From: Phycisphaerae bacterium
GTDB taxonomy: Bacteria; Planctomycetota; Phycisphaerae; SM23-33
NCBI GenBank assembly: GCA_003551645.1
Contig: PUND01000018.1
Location: 1 to 61,200 of the forward strand
Length of the DNA: 61,200 nucleotides
Direction: 5' to 3'
Part shown: positions 17,175 through 28,664 of the stretch, piece by piece
How the letters are laid out: the number at the start of each line of letters is the position of its first letter
How positions within the stretch are numbered: the first letter of the stretch is position 1
Position numbers and translations under genes: made by a program
Notes under the pieces: generated by a model
What the model was told of the DNA's origin: nothing
The model's database searches: none
What the model saw: the letters and a program-made list of their open reading frames with translations, nothing else

Positions 17175-17624
17175 TTACCTTCTGTGGAACCGCTCGAGCA
17201 GCTCCTCCTGGCGGGCGTGCATTACCTCGGCCGAGGCCGCGTCGGTATCGTCGTAGCCCATCAGGTGCAGCAGTCCGTGGACGACGTACAGCATCAGTTC
17301 GCGCTGTACGCCTATGCCCCGGCGGCGGGCCTGCTCGACGGCCACGTCGCCGCAGACAATTATCTGTGCGGTCAGCGCGTCGCTTTGGGGGTCGGACAGG
17401 TCGAAGCTGATGACGTCGGTTGCCCGCCGGTGGTTGAGCCAGCGGCGATTGAGGCACGTGATCTCCTCGGCGTCCACCACCGCTATGTCAACTTCCTCCA
17501 GGGCGACGGCCTCGGCCTCGCCGACAAAAGCCACAAGCTCACGCAGCTTCTTTCGCGGTACGCGCAAGGCCGACTGGGACGACGACACCTCGACGAGCGG
17601 TTGCTTTGACGGCTTTCGTGCCAT
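17175..17624 (-). CDS. ybeY: Endoribonuclease YbeY (rRNA maturation factor)
   Basis: 149 aa. Metal-dependent RNase that takes part in 16S rRNA 3'-end maturation and 70S quality control. It contains RRATDVISFDL and the signature HGLLHLMGYDD. In the usual HGxLHLxGYDH signature the last residue is the third zinc-binding His; here it is Asp (GYDDTD), an unusual substitution. It is the last gene of a phoH-pgpH-ybeY operon, a widely conserved order, which supports the call despite the changed ligand. The gap from the HD-protein gene is 81 nt. Confidence 0.88.
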   Translation of the reverse strand: MARKPSKQPLVEVSSSQSALRVPRKKLRELVAFVGEAEAVALEEVDIAVVDAEEITCLNRRWLNHRRATDVISFDLSDPQSDALTAQIIVCGDVAVEQARRRGIGVQRELMLYVVHGLLHLMGYDDTDAASAEVMHARQEELLERFHRR

Positions 17625-17705
17625 GACGAGACGGTAACAGCCGACCGGGCTTCAAACAATGCCCACCGGCCAATAACGGTGATCGCCCTCGGCTACGGCG
17701 GTGGA

Positions 17706-20114
17706 TCACTCCTGTCCGGCACGCTGCCGGGCCTCGTTGGACTGCGGAGAGTCGGCGGGTTCTTCCGGTTGCTGCCGGTCCTCGGTCTGTTTCCTTGCAG
17801 CGTCGTTCTCGGCCGCGGAGGGCTTTTCGCCGGCAGGTGTGGGGTACGCGATACGGGAGTGATAGATAGAGCACAGACTCTTGACCAGCGAGGCCTCTAT
17901 CTGGTGGACCTCCCGAAGCATCAACTCGCACTCGTTGAGCTGTCCGTCCTGGAGGCGGCGCGCGACCATGGCGTGTACCTGATTTTCGATTCGCCCCGGC
18001 GTCGGGTCGGACATCGCGCGCACGGACGACTCCGCCGCGTCGGCGAGCATCAGGATGGCCGGTTCCTTGTGCCTGGGCTTCGGTCCGGGGTAGCGGAACT
18101 CGACGTCGTCGGGCGCCCGGTCGGCGTCGGCCTTTCTCTGCTCGGCGGCCTGTTGATAGAAATAATGCACCAGTGTCGTGCCGTGATGGGCGGTGATGAA
18201 CTCGTGCAGCTCGTGGGGCAGGCCATACTCGCGGGCCATCTCCAGCCCGTCCTTGACGTGCCCGATTATCACGAGCAAGCTCATCGCGGGCGAGAGCTTG
18301 GCGTGCTTTGAGGCGCCGGTCTGGTTTTCGATGAAGTATTCGGGCTTGTTGATTTTACCTATATCGTGGTAGTAGGCCCCGACGCGGGCCAGCAGCCCCC
18401 GCGCACCGATGGCGTCGGCGGCGGCCTCGCACATCGCTCCGAGCTGCAGCGAATGGTTATAGGTCCCCGGCGCCTCCATCGCCAGCCGCCGCAGCAGCGG
18501 CCTGGAGGCGTCGCACCACTCCAGCAACGTCATGCTGGTCGCGACGCGGAAGAACCTTTCCACCAGCGGAAGCATCGCCTGGATGATAAGCCCGACCGCC
18601 AGCGCCGATCCGCCGGCCCAGAGGGCGTTGTACATAGGGAACGACAGCGGAATACCCCGGAACATACCGACGGCCATCGTCGCGGCGAACACGGCGGCGG
18701 CCGAGATTGCCGAGACCTGTATCAGCTTGCTCCTTGTGCGGACTTCATGCAATTGGAAGACGGCCGTGGTTACCCCGGCCAGGGGCACGATGAAAACCTC
18801 CAACGGCGCACGGACCTGCAAGACCGCCAGAAGCGCTAGCGTCGTCCCGCCGGCCAGGGCGAACCGCCTGTCGAAGGCGATCCCGAGCACGACCCCCCCC
18901 ATCAGCACGGGCAGTACTACGGTATGCTCGTTCCATTCCAGCGCCCAGACGACCCCCTTGTTGACCGCCAGCATCAGCAGGAAGGTAGCAACCAACGCGA
19001 ACGCGCGCCAGTGGTCGGTCAACAGGCCGTGGTGGTAGTAGAACACGTAAAGCGACGCCGCCGCCGTGATAAGCAGTAGAATGACGGCTCGGCCGGTTAC
19101 CTGCCTGGCCAGCAGATAGGGGTTCTGCTGCCGTTTCTGTCGCAGGTACTGGCGGTGCTCGGTTCGCAGAAGCTCCAGTTCGCCGGAGGTCAGTCCTGAC
19201 GGGTCGGCCAGCAGACCGGTCGGACGGTCGGCATATACCAGGACGTCGCCGCGTTCGTATATGTCGAACACTTCGCTGGGCGGGTCGGCGGCCAACTGCT
19301 TGACGGCCTCTTCGACATCGGCCATCGTGCGATCGGCGTTGTAGTGGTAAAGCGGCCTGCCCTGCTGGATGAACACATGCAGCAGATAGGCCTCCACTGA
19401 CGGCTTGAGCCGATCGTCGAACACTGCGGCCAGCCGGGCCGCCTCTCTCTGGATTGCTCCGGTGTCCTGAAGCCCGATAAGAGCGGTCACGTTTCGCTCG
19501 ACGGCGTCATTGTCGTCGTAGAGTACGCGGACCCTGTTGGCCATGCGCTCGATCTGCTCTCTGGCCCTTTCCTCGGGCACGATCAATACCTGTCGAAGCT
19601 CCTGGCGAAGCCGCTCGGTCTGGTCTTCGAGGCGCTCGCGCCGATTGCCTTCGGCGTACTCGTGCCAGGTCTCCAACTGCTCGGCTTCCTCCAGCGCGAA
19701 CTGTTCGCGGATGCTCTCGTCCAGATCGGCCGGCTGGGTGGTCGTGCGGATCCGCTCTGGCAGTTGACGGAGCTTGGAGGCGATCTCGTCGAGCAGGTCT
19801 TCGTTGGGCCGGAACGTCGCGGGGGTGGCGCGCCGGGCGTTATCCTGGGCCTGTCGCAGGCGTTGTTCGGAGAGCACGCGGAAGGTCACACGCGCGCGGA
19901 TGTCTTCCGGGACGTGCTGGCCGGTACGGTAGGTCAGCGGCTCCATCGGCCAGGCGTCCATAATCAGCATGGCCGCGAAAAACACCACCAGCAGGACCGC
20001 GCTTACCGGTCCGCCGGCCTGGCTGAACCTGCGCCAGGCCGCCAACGGCCGGGACGCCGGCTTCTTGTGCAGGTCTATACGCCGTTTGCGGGGAGATTTC
20101 TTAAAAGACCACAT
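17706..20114 (-). CDS. pgpH: 7TM-HD (PgpH-type) cyclic-dinucleotide phosphodiesterase
   Basis: 802 aa. One N-terminal membrane helix (about residues 35-56), a long extracytoplasmic 7TMR-HDED domain rich in Glu/Arg helices (about 57-340), a cluster of membrane helices (about 345-545) and a cytoplasmic HD domain with YYHDIGKINKPEYFIE near residue 577. Characterised family members (Listeria PgpH) hydrolyse c-di-AMP, so this protein probably turns over c-di-AMP and links it to an outside signal; this is inference from family. ATG 20114 was chosen because the upstream extension to 20306 is out of character and overlaps phoH. Start is 25 nt after the phoH stop. Confidence 0.88.
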   Translation of the reverse strand: MWSFKKSPRKRRIDLHKKPASRPLAAWRRFSQAGGPVSAVLLVVFFAAMLIMDAWPMEPLTYRTGQHVPEDIRARVTFRVLSEQRLRQAQDNARRATPATFRPNEDLLDEIASKLRQLPERIRTTTQPADLDESIREQFALEEAEQLETWHEYAEGNRRERLEDQTERLRQELRQVLIVPEERAREQIERMANRVRVLYDDNDAVERNVTALIGLQDTGAIQREAARLAAVFDDRLKPSVEAYLLHVFIQQGRPLYHYNADRTMADVEEAVKQLAADPPSEVFDIYERGDVLVYADRPTGLLADPSGLTSGELELLRTEHRQYLRQKRQQNPYLLARQVTGRAVILLLITAAASLYVFYYHHGLLTDHWRAFALVATFLLMLAVNKGVVWALEWNEHTVVLPVLMGGVVLGIAFDRRFALAGGTTLALLAVLQVRAPLEVFIVPLAGVTTAVFQLHEVRTRSKLIQVSAISAAAVFAATMAVGMFRGIPLSFPMYNALWAGGSALAVGLIIQAMLPLVERFFRVATSMTLLEWCDASRPLLRRLAMEAPGTYNHSLQLGAMCEAAADAIGARGLLARVGAYYHDIGKINKPEYFIENQTGASKHAKLSPAMSLLVIIGHVKDGLEMAREYGLPHELHEFITAHHGTTLVHYFYQQAAEQRKADADRAPDDVEFRYPGPKPRHKEPAILMLADAAESSVRAMSDPTPGRIENQVHAMVARRLQDGQLNECELMLREVHQIEASLVKSLCSIYHSRIAYPTPAGEKPSAAENDAARKQTEDRQQPEEPADSPQSNEARQRAGQE

Positions 20115-20139
20115 AGTGTAGCGCGGGTCCTTACCGATT

Positions 20140-21135
20140 TTATTCGCGGCTCGAGCCGTTGCGTCCGTAGGCGTCAACGATGCTCTGCACCAGGCGGTGG
20201 CGCACGATATCGGACCGGTCCAAGCGGACCATGGCCAGGCCCTTGATGCCGGCAAGACGCTCCTTCGCGTCCAGCAGCCCGCTGCCGGCGTCGTCGGGCA
20301 GGTCAACCTGGCTGTCGTCGCCTGTGACGATCATCTTCGAGCCGTGTCCCATGCGGGTCAGGAACATGAGCATCTGCGAGGCGGTGGTGTTCTGGGCCTC
20401 GTCCAGGATGATAACCGAATCATTCAGCGTCCGCCCTCGCATAAACGCCAGCGGAATAACCTCGATCAGGTCGTTTACCATGAACCTGCGAATCTGGTCG
20501 TAGTCCATCATATCGTGCAGCGCGTCGAACAGCGGGCGCAGATAGGGGTTTACCTTCGCCTGCATGTCGCCGGGCAGGAAGCCGAGCTTCTCGCCTGCTT
20601 CCACGGCCGGCCTGACAAGCACCAGGCGCTTGGCCTGCTGGTGCTTGAGCATGTGCACGGCCACGGCGACCGCGAGGTAGGTCTTGCCGGTGCCGGCCGG
20701 ACCCAGACAGAAGACCAGGTCGTGCGTCCGCATGGCCTCGATGTATCGGCCCTGGCCGGGCGTCTTCGGCTTGACGACCTGCCCGGAGACGTAAACATCA
20801 AGCACCTCGGAGGCCTGCTTGGCCTCCTCTCTGGCCGCGTTGCTTATCGCCTCGGCTACTGTGGACTCGCTGACCGTGTCCCGTTTGCGCATAGCACGCT
20901 GCAGGTGCTCGACCACAGCCGCGGCGCGGGAGACGTTCTTCGCCGCCCCGGTAAGCTTGATTCGTCCCTCTCGGGCGAAAATCTGCACGTCCAGGGCCTC
21001 GCGTATCATCCGAAGATGGCGGTCCCCCGGACCGAACAGGACGTCCCGCTTCTGGGGGTTTTCCAGCGTTATACTCAGTTCCACCGGCGGTCTTAGACCT
21101 CCACTATCGGCGGCCGCTGCTGCCGACATCGGCAT
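20140..21135 (-). CDS. phoH: PhoH family protein (PhoH-like ATPase)
   Basis: 331 aa. N-terminal KH-like RNA-binding region (about 15-90), then a P-loop ATPase with Walker A GPAGTGKT near residue 141, Walker B VIILDEAQNT and TGDDSQVDLP downstream. PhoH/YbeZ works with YbeY in rRNA processing, and both are in this operon. Start taken as the first ATG (21135); ATG 21129 is equally possible as neither has a clear ribosome binding site. A TAAAAT element at 21173-21168 is a possible -10. Confidence 0.93.
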   Translation of the reverse strand: MPMSAAAAADSGGLRPPVELSITLENPQKRDVLFGPGDRHLRMIREALDVQIFAREGRIKLTGAAKNVSRAAAVVEHLQRAMRKRDTVSESTVAEAISNAAREEAKQASEVLDVYVSGQVVKPKTPGQGRYIEAMRTHDLVFCLGPAGTGKTYLAVAVAVHMLKHQQAKRLVLVRPAVEAGEKLGFLPGDMQAKVNPYLRPLFDALHDMMDYDQIRRFMVNDLIEVIPLAFMRGRTLNDSVIILDEAQNTTASQMLMFLTRMGHGSKMIVTGDDSQVDLPDDAGSGLLDAKERLAGIKGLAMVRLDRSDIVRHRLVQSIVDAYGRNGSSRE

Positions 21136-21224
21136 AACGAGCGGTCCGCTACAGCACTCACAGTATCATTTTATCCCCGGTCCGGCCTCCATACGAGGGC
21201 GAATGCCCCCGCGCCGGCTGCGCG

Positions 21225-21260
21225 AAAAAACCGGGACGGCTCCAGAGGAGACCGTCCCGG
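21225..21260 (-). terminator. Intrinsic terminator of the prepilin-like gene
   Basis: On the - strand, CCGGGACGG (21260-21252) pairs with CCGTCCCGG (21239-21231), nine base pairs, and is followed directly by TTTTTT (21230-21225). It separates the prepilin-like gene from phoH. Confidence 0.9.
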
Positions 21261-21311
21261 ATTTCAACGGCGTCGTTTTTCACGGCCGGGCGAGACACAA
21301 CTGCCTATCGA

Positions 21312-22085
21312 TCAGTCGTTGTCACGCGTGGTATATAGATGCGAATCGCCCGGGTAATCCAGATCGCCCAGACTTGAACTGCGGCCGGAGAGGTTACCGT
21401 CGTTGTCCATGTCCCTGGCGAATACGTGGTTGTTGTTGACGCCAACCATGTGTTTGCCCTCGTCCTCTTCCTCATGGGCGAGGCGGTCGTTCCAGTTCAC
21501 GTGCCCGCCTATGGCCAGCAGGTTGGTTCCTCGCCGTGCGTGGTTGGCCGAATGTTGGTCCATGGACGCCCGGTCGCCGGCTATGTAAGTTCCAGGCCCC
21601 TGCCCCGGTGCGCCGGGGTAGGCCATATTGTTGCGTCGGGCGGTGGGCTGAAAGGCGTAGGAGACGGCGCGCTCGTCGTCAAAGCCATACTCATCGTCGC
21701 TTTCCCTTGCCCGGTATCCGCCGTCGGCGGGGCACTCGAACATCCGCTCACTGACGAATGCACGGTCGCGGTCGGCCAGCAACCAGTAGGACTGTACGAT
21801 GGAGTCCCTCTCGTTGGACCAGAGGTTAGAGCGGCTCGTCTGGGCGCTCGGCTCGCTGCCCTGGTTGCCTGGGCTGCGGCCTCCGGCGAGCGTGGGCGTG
21901 GTGCCGAAATCGCTCTCGTAAAGACTGAGCGCGCTACCGATGCCGCTGAGGTTTGTGGCGCATCTTACGCGCCGGGCCATCGCGCGGGCCTGGCCGAGGG
22001 CGGGCAGCAGAATGCCCACCAGCAGGGCGATGATTGCGATGACCACCAACAGCTCAATCAATGTGAATCCACGTTTGTGTCGCAT
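21312..22085 (-). CDS. Type II secretion/pseudopilin-like protein with prepilin N-terminus
   Basis: 257 aa. Starts [22 protein letters not shown], with the prepilin peptidase site G|FTLIE and a 20-residue hydrophobic helix. The remainder is a soluble domain with a [10 protein letters not shown] segment and repeated acidic patches (HEEEDEGKH). It resembles the large planctomycete families of prepilin-type proteins, many of uncertain function, that are exported and possibly assembled into pseudopili. ATG 22085 has a perfect AAGGAGGT ribosome binding site. It is the only gene between its own long leader and its terminator. Confidence 0.87.
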   Translation of the reverse strand: MRHKRGFTLIELLVVIAIIALLVGILLPALGQARAMARRVRCATNLSGIGSALSLYESDFGTTPTLAGGRSPGNQGSEPSAQTSRSNLWSNERDSIVQSYWLLADRDRAFVSERMFECPADGGYRARESDDEYGFDDERAVSYAFQPTARRNNMAYPGAPGQGPGTYIAGDRASMDQHSANHARRGTNLLAIGGHVNWNDRLAHEEEDEGKHMVGVNNNHVFARDMDNDGNLSGRSSSLGDLDYPGDSHLYTTRDND

Positions 22086-22449
22086 TTCGCGACCTCCTTG
22101 TGTTGCGCCAGGTTGGTTGCCCACGCGTTCGGGAACTCACATGAACCCATGAATAACCTATAAGACCGTTCGCTTCCGCGTGGGTCAACAGGATGCCTGA
22201 CTCGGCCGACTACACAGCCGACCTTACCTGTGTTCTCTGTGTGGGCGACCGTCGCCCGAATCGATTCTTGCGGCCGGGATACGCTCCACTACCGCAGCGT
22301 ACCGCCGGGACAACCGCAAACACAGAAGAAACGTTTCTCTGGCGAGAGGGGCAGGCGGGGATCAACAAATAACCAGCGTATGAGGGCGTATGCGTTCCCG
22401 CCTCATCTCTCACCATAATATCATTACCTGCGGCTGTGGGGGTTGTCAA
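22086..22449 (-). promoter_or_regulatory. Long structured leader and promoter region of the prepilin-like gene
   Basis: No gene seen. Two candidate promoters on the - strand: TTGACA (22449-22444), 17 bp, TAATGA (22426-22421), which would give a leader of over 300 nt; and TTGACC (22188-22183), 17 bp, TCTTAT (22165-22160), giving about 70 nt. An imperfect inverted repeat (GTTGCCCACGCG at 22116-22127 with CGCGTGGGTCAAC at 22177-22189) flanks the second -10, and a perfect GGGCGAC/GTCGCCC hairpin lies at about 22239-22253. I found no known riboswitch consensus. The remaining 22450-22661 before alaS shows nothing recognisable. Confidence 0.4.
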
Positions 22450-22661
22450 GTATTTTCCCTGCCATTCCGGCGAGAATTGCCCTTGGCAGCGGTGGAGTGG
22501 CGTATTAGAATCCCGAGTTCCCCGTCGTCGCCAATGGTGACAGTAGTTTGCGTCCATGCGACGACCGCGCCAGGCCCACTGTACGATACTTGCGACACAA
22601 GGTGGATGTGGCGAAAAGTCGCGCCGAAGAAGGGCCGAGCAGACCGGACACTAAGGTCAAT

Positions 22662-25358
<2,697 letters not shown>

Positions 25359-25394
25359 GATGCGCGTTGGCGTCCGGAGATGTATCGTTTATCC

Positions 25395-25423
25395 TTGACA
25401 GGGAATCGGCGGCCTTTTCTAGT
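25395..25423 (+). promoter_or_regulatory. Promoter of the rpmF-fab operon
   Basis: Consensus -35 TTGACA at 25395-25400, a 17-bp spacer and TCTAGT at 25418-25423 (4 of 6 matches). It would drive rpmF-plsX-fabH-fabD-fabG. Confidence 0.6.
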
Positions 25424-25495
25424 GTCCTGCCACGCCTGGCGGGCGCCGGGGCGTCGGTTGAGAGTTTTTTGGCTGATTGACGAGGAAGAAGAACC

Positions 25496-25681
25496 ATGCT
25501 GGCTCCAACAAAGAAGACATCACATTCCCGGACCCGTCGGCGACGAAGTCATCAGGCCCTGCGGGCGGTGAACTACTCGGACTGTCCGCGCTGCAACTCG
25601 CCGAAGCTTCCCCACGCGGCGTGCGAGAACTGCGGGTACGTCCGTCCCGGGCTGAGTTTGGAGATTAAAGAGGAGAGCTGA
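25496..25681 (+). CDS. rpmF: 50S ribosomal protein L32
   Basis: 61 aa. Short basic N-terminus (KKTSHSRTRRRRSHQA) followed by a zinc-ribbon CPRCN...CENCG, the zinc-binding form of L32. GAGGAAG precedes ATG 25496. The rpmF-plsX-fab order is common in bacteria and ties ribosome and fatty-acid synthesis. The next ATG is 3 nt after the stop. Confidence 0.95.
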   Translation: MLAPTKKTSHSRTRRRRSHQALRAVNYSDCPRCNSPKLPHAACENCGYVRPGLSLEIKEES

Positions 25682-25684
25682 CGT

Positions 25685-26695
25685 ATGCGGATCGGCATCG
25701 ACGCCATGGGCGGAGACTCCGCCCCCGTCGAGGAGATCCGCGGCGCATTCAGCGCCCGCACGCTACTCGACGAAGACGACCGCATCGTGCTGGTGGGGCG
25801 AGAGGATGTCCTCCGCGAACACCTGGCGTCCTGCGACGGGTGGGAGGATTTCATCGAGATTCACCCCGCCGCCGACGTCATCGGCATGGACGAATCGCCC
25901 GTTGAGGCGCTGCGTTCCAAGCCCGACAGTTCGATCGCCGTCATGGCGGAGATGCACAAGCGAGGCGAACTGGATGCCTGCCTTTCGGCGGGCAATACCG
26001 GTGCCTTCGTGGCCGCGGCGCAGATGCGGCTGCGACGCCTTCGCGGCGTACACCGGCCCGGCATCGCCATTATCACGCCGACCCACGCCGGACCGGTCGC
26101 CCTGTGCGACGTCGGCGCCAACGTCCAGTGCCGCCCGCAGCATCTGCATCAGTACGCGTTGATGGCGTCGGTGTACCTCGATGCCCTCTGCGGTGTGGAC
26201 AAGGCCCGAGTGGGGCTTCTCAGCATCGGAGAGGAAGACGCCAAGGGAACCGATCTGGTCAAGCGGGCGCGCGACCTTATGCGCGAAGATCGCGACATCG
26301 AGCTGGTGGGCAACGTCGAGGGCCGCGACCTGTTCCGCGGTGTCTGCGACGTGATGGTCTGCGACGGCTTCGTCGGCAACGTGGTGCTGAAGCTTATGGA
26401 GGGGATGGCCGTCGGAGTCATCCACGGCCTGATCGGCGAACTCGTCGCCTCGATGCCCGATCACGAGGGCCGGATAGTGCAGGCGGCCGAAGGGATTGCC
26501 TCAAAGTACGACTTCAACGAATACGGCGGCGCTCCCCTGCTGGGCATCGCGGGTATTTGCATAATCTGTCACGGCGCCAGCGACCAGCGAGGAATAATGA
26601 ACGCCGTGCGGGTGGCCCGCGAATTCGCCGAGCAGAAGGTGAACGACCGAATCATAGAACTGTTGAACAAGGCACGAAGGACCGCTCATGCCTGA
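25685..26695 (+). CDS. plsX: Phosphate acyltransferase PlsX
   Basis: 336 aa. Makes acyl-phosphate from acyl-ACP for phospholipid synthesis; a peripheral membrane enzyme. Family motifs: IGIDAMGGDSAP at the N-terminus, AGNTGAFVAAA, LCDVGANVQCRP and GFVGNVVLKLMEG. The ribosome binding site GAGGAG overlaps the end of rpmF, and its own stop overlaps fabH by 8 nt, so translation is coupled. Confidence 0.96.
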   Translation: MRIGIDAMGGDSAPVEEIRGAFSARTLLDEDDRIVLVGREDVLREHLASCDGWEDFIEIHPAADVIGMDESPVEALRSKPDSSIAVMAEMHKRGELDACLSAGNTGAFVAAAQMRLRRLRGVHRPGIAIITPTHAGPVALCDVGANVQCRPQHLHQYALMASVYLDALCGVDKARVGLLSIGEEDAKGTDLVKRARDLMREDRDIELVGNVEGRDLFRGVCDVMVCDGFVGNVVLKLMEGMAVGVIHGLIGELVASMPDHEGRIVQAAEGIASKYDFNEYGGAPLLGIAGICIICHGASDQRGIMNAVRVAREFAEQKVNDRIIELLNKARRTAHA

Positions 26696-27680
26696 CAGCC
26701 CCCGCGCGGCGATCAAAGGGCTGGGTGTCGCCGTTCCCGACCGCGTTTTGACCAATACCGACTTGGAATCCTTCGTCGATACCTCCGACGAATGGATAGT
26801 CCAGCGTACCGGAATCAGGCAGCGCAGGGTCGTCTCGAACGGTCAGACCACCGCCTCGCTGGCCGCCGACGCCGCGAAGGCGGCTCTGAACGACGCCGGC
26901 CTGGACGCCGGCGAGCTGGACCTTATTATCTGCGCCACCGTCTGCCCGGAGATGATACTTCCGGCGACGGCGTGTTTCATCCAGAGCGAGCTGGCCGCGA
27001 CCAGGGCCGCCGCCTTCGACCTGAACGCCGCCTGCAGCGGCTGGCTGTACGCACTGACCGTGGCCGACCAGTTCATACGCACCGGAACCTACAACAGGGT
27101 GCTGGTAGTCGGCTCCGAGACTCTCACACGCTTCACCGACTATACCGACCGAGCCACGTGCGTGCTGTTTGGAGACGGCGCCGGGGCCGCCGTCCTGGAG
27201 GCGGACGACTCCGGCCTGCGCGGCATACTCTACAACGTCATGCACGCCGACGGCTCCGGCTGGGATTTCATCCACGTGCCCGCCGGCGGGGCGCGGGAGG
27301 TGGCCTCGCACCGGACCGTCGCCGAACGCAAGCATTTCATAAAGATGCGAGGCCGCGACGTGTACAAGTTCGCCGTCGAGAAGATGCAGTGGCTGCTGGC
27401 CGACTGCACAAAGGCGTGTGGGCTTTCGCCGGACGACGTTGACTTGGTGGTCCCCCATCAGGTGAACGTGCGGATTATAAAGTCCGCCACCGACAAGGTG
27501 GGCTTGCCGCTGGATAAGGTTTACATAAACATCGACAGGTACGGAAATACATCGGCGGCGTCGATACCGCTGGCGCTGGCGGAGGCGAGGCAAGACGGCA
27601 GGATAGGCGTCGGCTCGCTGGTGCTGCTTGTGGCTTTCGGCGCCGGGCTTACCTGGGCCGGAACCGTCGTGCGGCTTTGA
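26688..27680 (+). CDS. fabH: Beta-ketoacyl-ACP synthase III
   Basis: Starts fatty-acid elongation by condensing acetyl-CoA with malonyl-ACP. 330 aa. The Cys-His-Asn triad is visible: Cys in LNAACSGWLYAL (near residue 114), His in VPHQVNVRI (near 255) and Asn in YGNTSAAS (near 285). RTGIRQRR and the C-terminal LLVAFGAGLTW are typical. Overlaps plsX by 8 nt. Confidence 0.96.
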   Translation: MPDSPRAAIKGLGVAVPDRVLTNTDLESFVDTSDEWIVQRTGIRQRRVVSNGQTTASLAADAAKAALNDAGLDAGELDLIICATVCPEMILPATACFIQSELAATRAAAFDLNAACSGWLYALTVADQFIRTGTYNRVLVVGSETLTRFTDYTDRATCVLFGDGAGAAVLEADDSGLRGILYNVMHADGSGWDFIHVPAGGAREVASHRTVAERKHFIKMRGRDVYKFAVEKMQWLLADCTKACGLSPDDVDLVVPHQVNVRIIKSATDKVGLPLDKVYINIDRYGNTSAASIPLALAEARQDGRIGVGSLVLLVAFGAGLTWAGTVVRL

Positions 27681-27702
27681 TATGGAGCGAATGGGGCGAC
27701 AG

Positions 27703-28641
27703 ATGAACCTCGCAATGCTTTTTCCCGGACAGGGCGCACAGAAGGTAGGCATGGCCCGCGACGTTTGCGAGGCCTCCCCGGCGGCTATGGAGGTCTTCGA
27801 GCGGGCCGAGCAGGCCGTCGAAATGCCGCTGCGCAAGCTCTGCTTCGAGGGGCCGGAAGAGCAACTGGCGCGGACGGACGTCTGCCAGCCGGCGATCTTC
27901 GCCGCCTCGGCCGCGATGCTGGCGGCGATATCCGAGCGGCTCGGCGACGATGCGCCCCGGCCGGCGGTCACCGCCGGACTTAGCTTGGGCGAGTACACCG
28001 CGCTCTACGCCGCCGGTGGTGTGGACCTGGTAACAGGCGTCCGCCTGGTGGCGCGTCGCGGAGCTGAGATGCAGCGGGCGGCCGAACAGACAGACTCCGG
28101 GATGGTCAGCATACTGGGCGTTGATGAGGATTCGGCCTGGAAGCTCGCCGAAGCCGCCGCCGACGGGCAGGTGCTGGTCTGCGCGAATTTCAACTGCCCT
28201 GGCCAGGTGGTCCTTTCCGGCGACTCGTCCGCCTGTAGGCGGGCGGCGGAGCTTGCCGAGCAGTTCGGCGCAACCGGTGCGGTTCCGCTAAAGGTGGCGG
28301 GCGCTTTTCACAGCGAGATGATGCGCCCCGCGGCCGAGGGCCTTGCCCGCACGCTGGCCGAGGCGGAAATCCGACCACCCCGTGTGCCGGTTGTCTCCAA
28401 CGTGGATGCGCGAGAACACACAGAGCCGGAGGACATCCGCAGGTGCCTGCTCGAACAGCTCACCTCGCCGGTACGCTGGCAGCAGTGCATGGAGCGCCTG
28501 CTCGGCAACGGGACGAAGACCCTTTACGAGGTCGGTCCGGGCAGGGTGCTCGGGGGTCTGATGAGACGTATAGACAGAGGCGCGGATTTCACTAGCATCA
28601 ACGGCCTGAATGCGATAGAGAAGCTGGCTCGAAGCGAGTAA
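27703..28641 (+). CDS. fabD: Malonyl CoA-acyl carrier protein transacylase
   Basis: Transfers malonyl from CoA to ACP. 312 aa. Begins MNLAMLFPGQGAQKVGMA, has the nucleophile segment GLSLGEYTALYAAGG (the usual GHSxGE has Leu in place of His), the malonyl-binding Arg in VARRGAEMQRAAE and the catalytic His in VAGAFHSEMM. ATG 27703 fits the family start; ATG 27682, two bases after the fabH stop, is an alternative that adds seven residues. Lies between fabH and fabG in the fatty-acid operon. Confidence 0.95.
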   Translation: MNLAMLFPGQGAQKVGMARDVCEASPAAMEVFERAEQAVEMPLRKLCFEGPEEQLARTDVCQPAIFAASAAMLAAISERLGDDAPRPAVTAGLSLGEYTALYAAGGVDLVTGVRLVARRGAEMQRAAEQTDSGMVSILGVDEDSAWKLAEAAADGQVLVCANFNCPGQVVLSGDSSACRRAAELAEQFGATGAVPLKVAGAFHSEMMRPAAEGLARTLAEAEIRPPRVPVVSNVDAREHTEPEDIRRCLLEQLTSPVRWQQCMERLLGNGTKTLYEVGPGRVLGGLMRRIDRGADFTSINGLNAIEKLARSE

Positions 28642-28664
28642 CGGCTGTATGGTTGAGGGACAGA

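Noticed and set aside
22086..22449. Cyclic-di-GMP (GEMM) riboswitch before the prepilin gene
   Set aside because: Expected conserved GEMM core sequences are not present.
22450..22661. T-box leader before alaS
   Set aside because: No AGGGTGGNACCGCG-type motif and no terminator hairpin.
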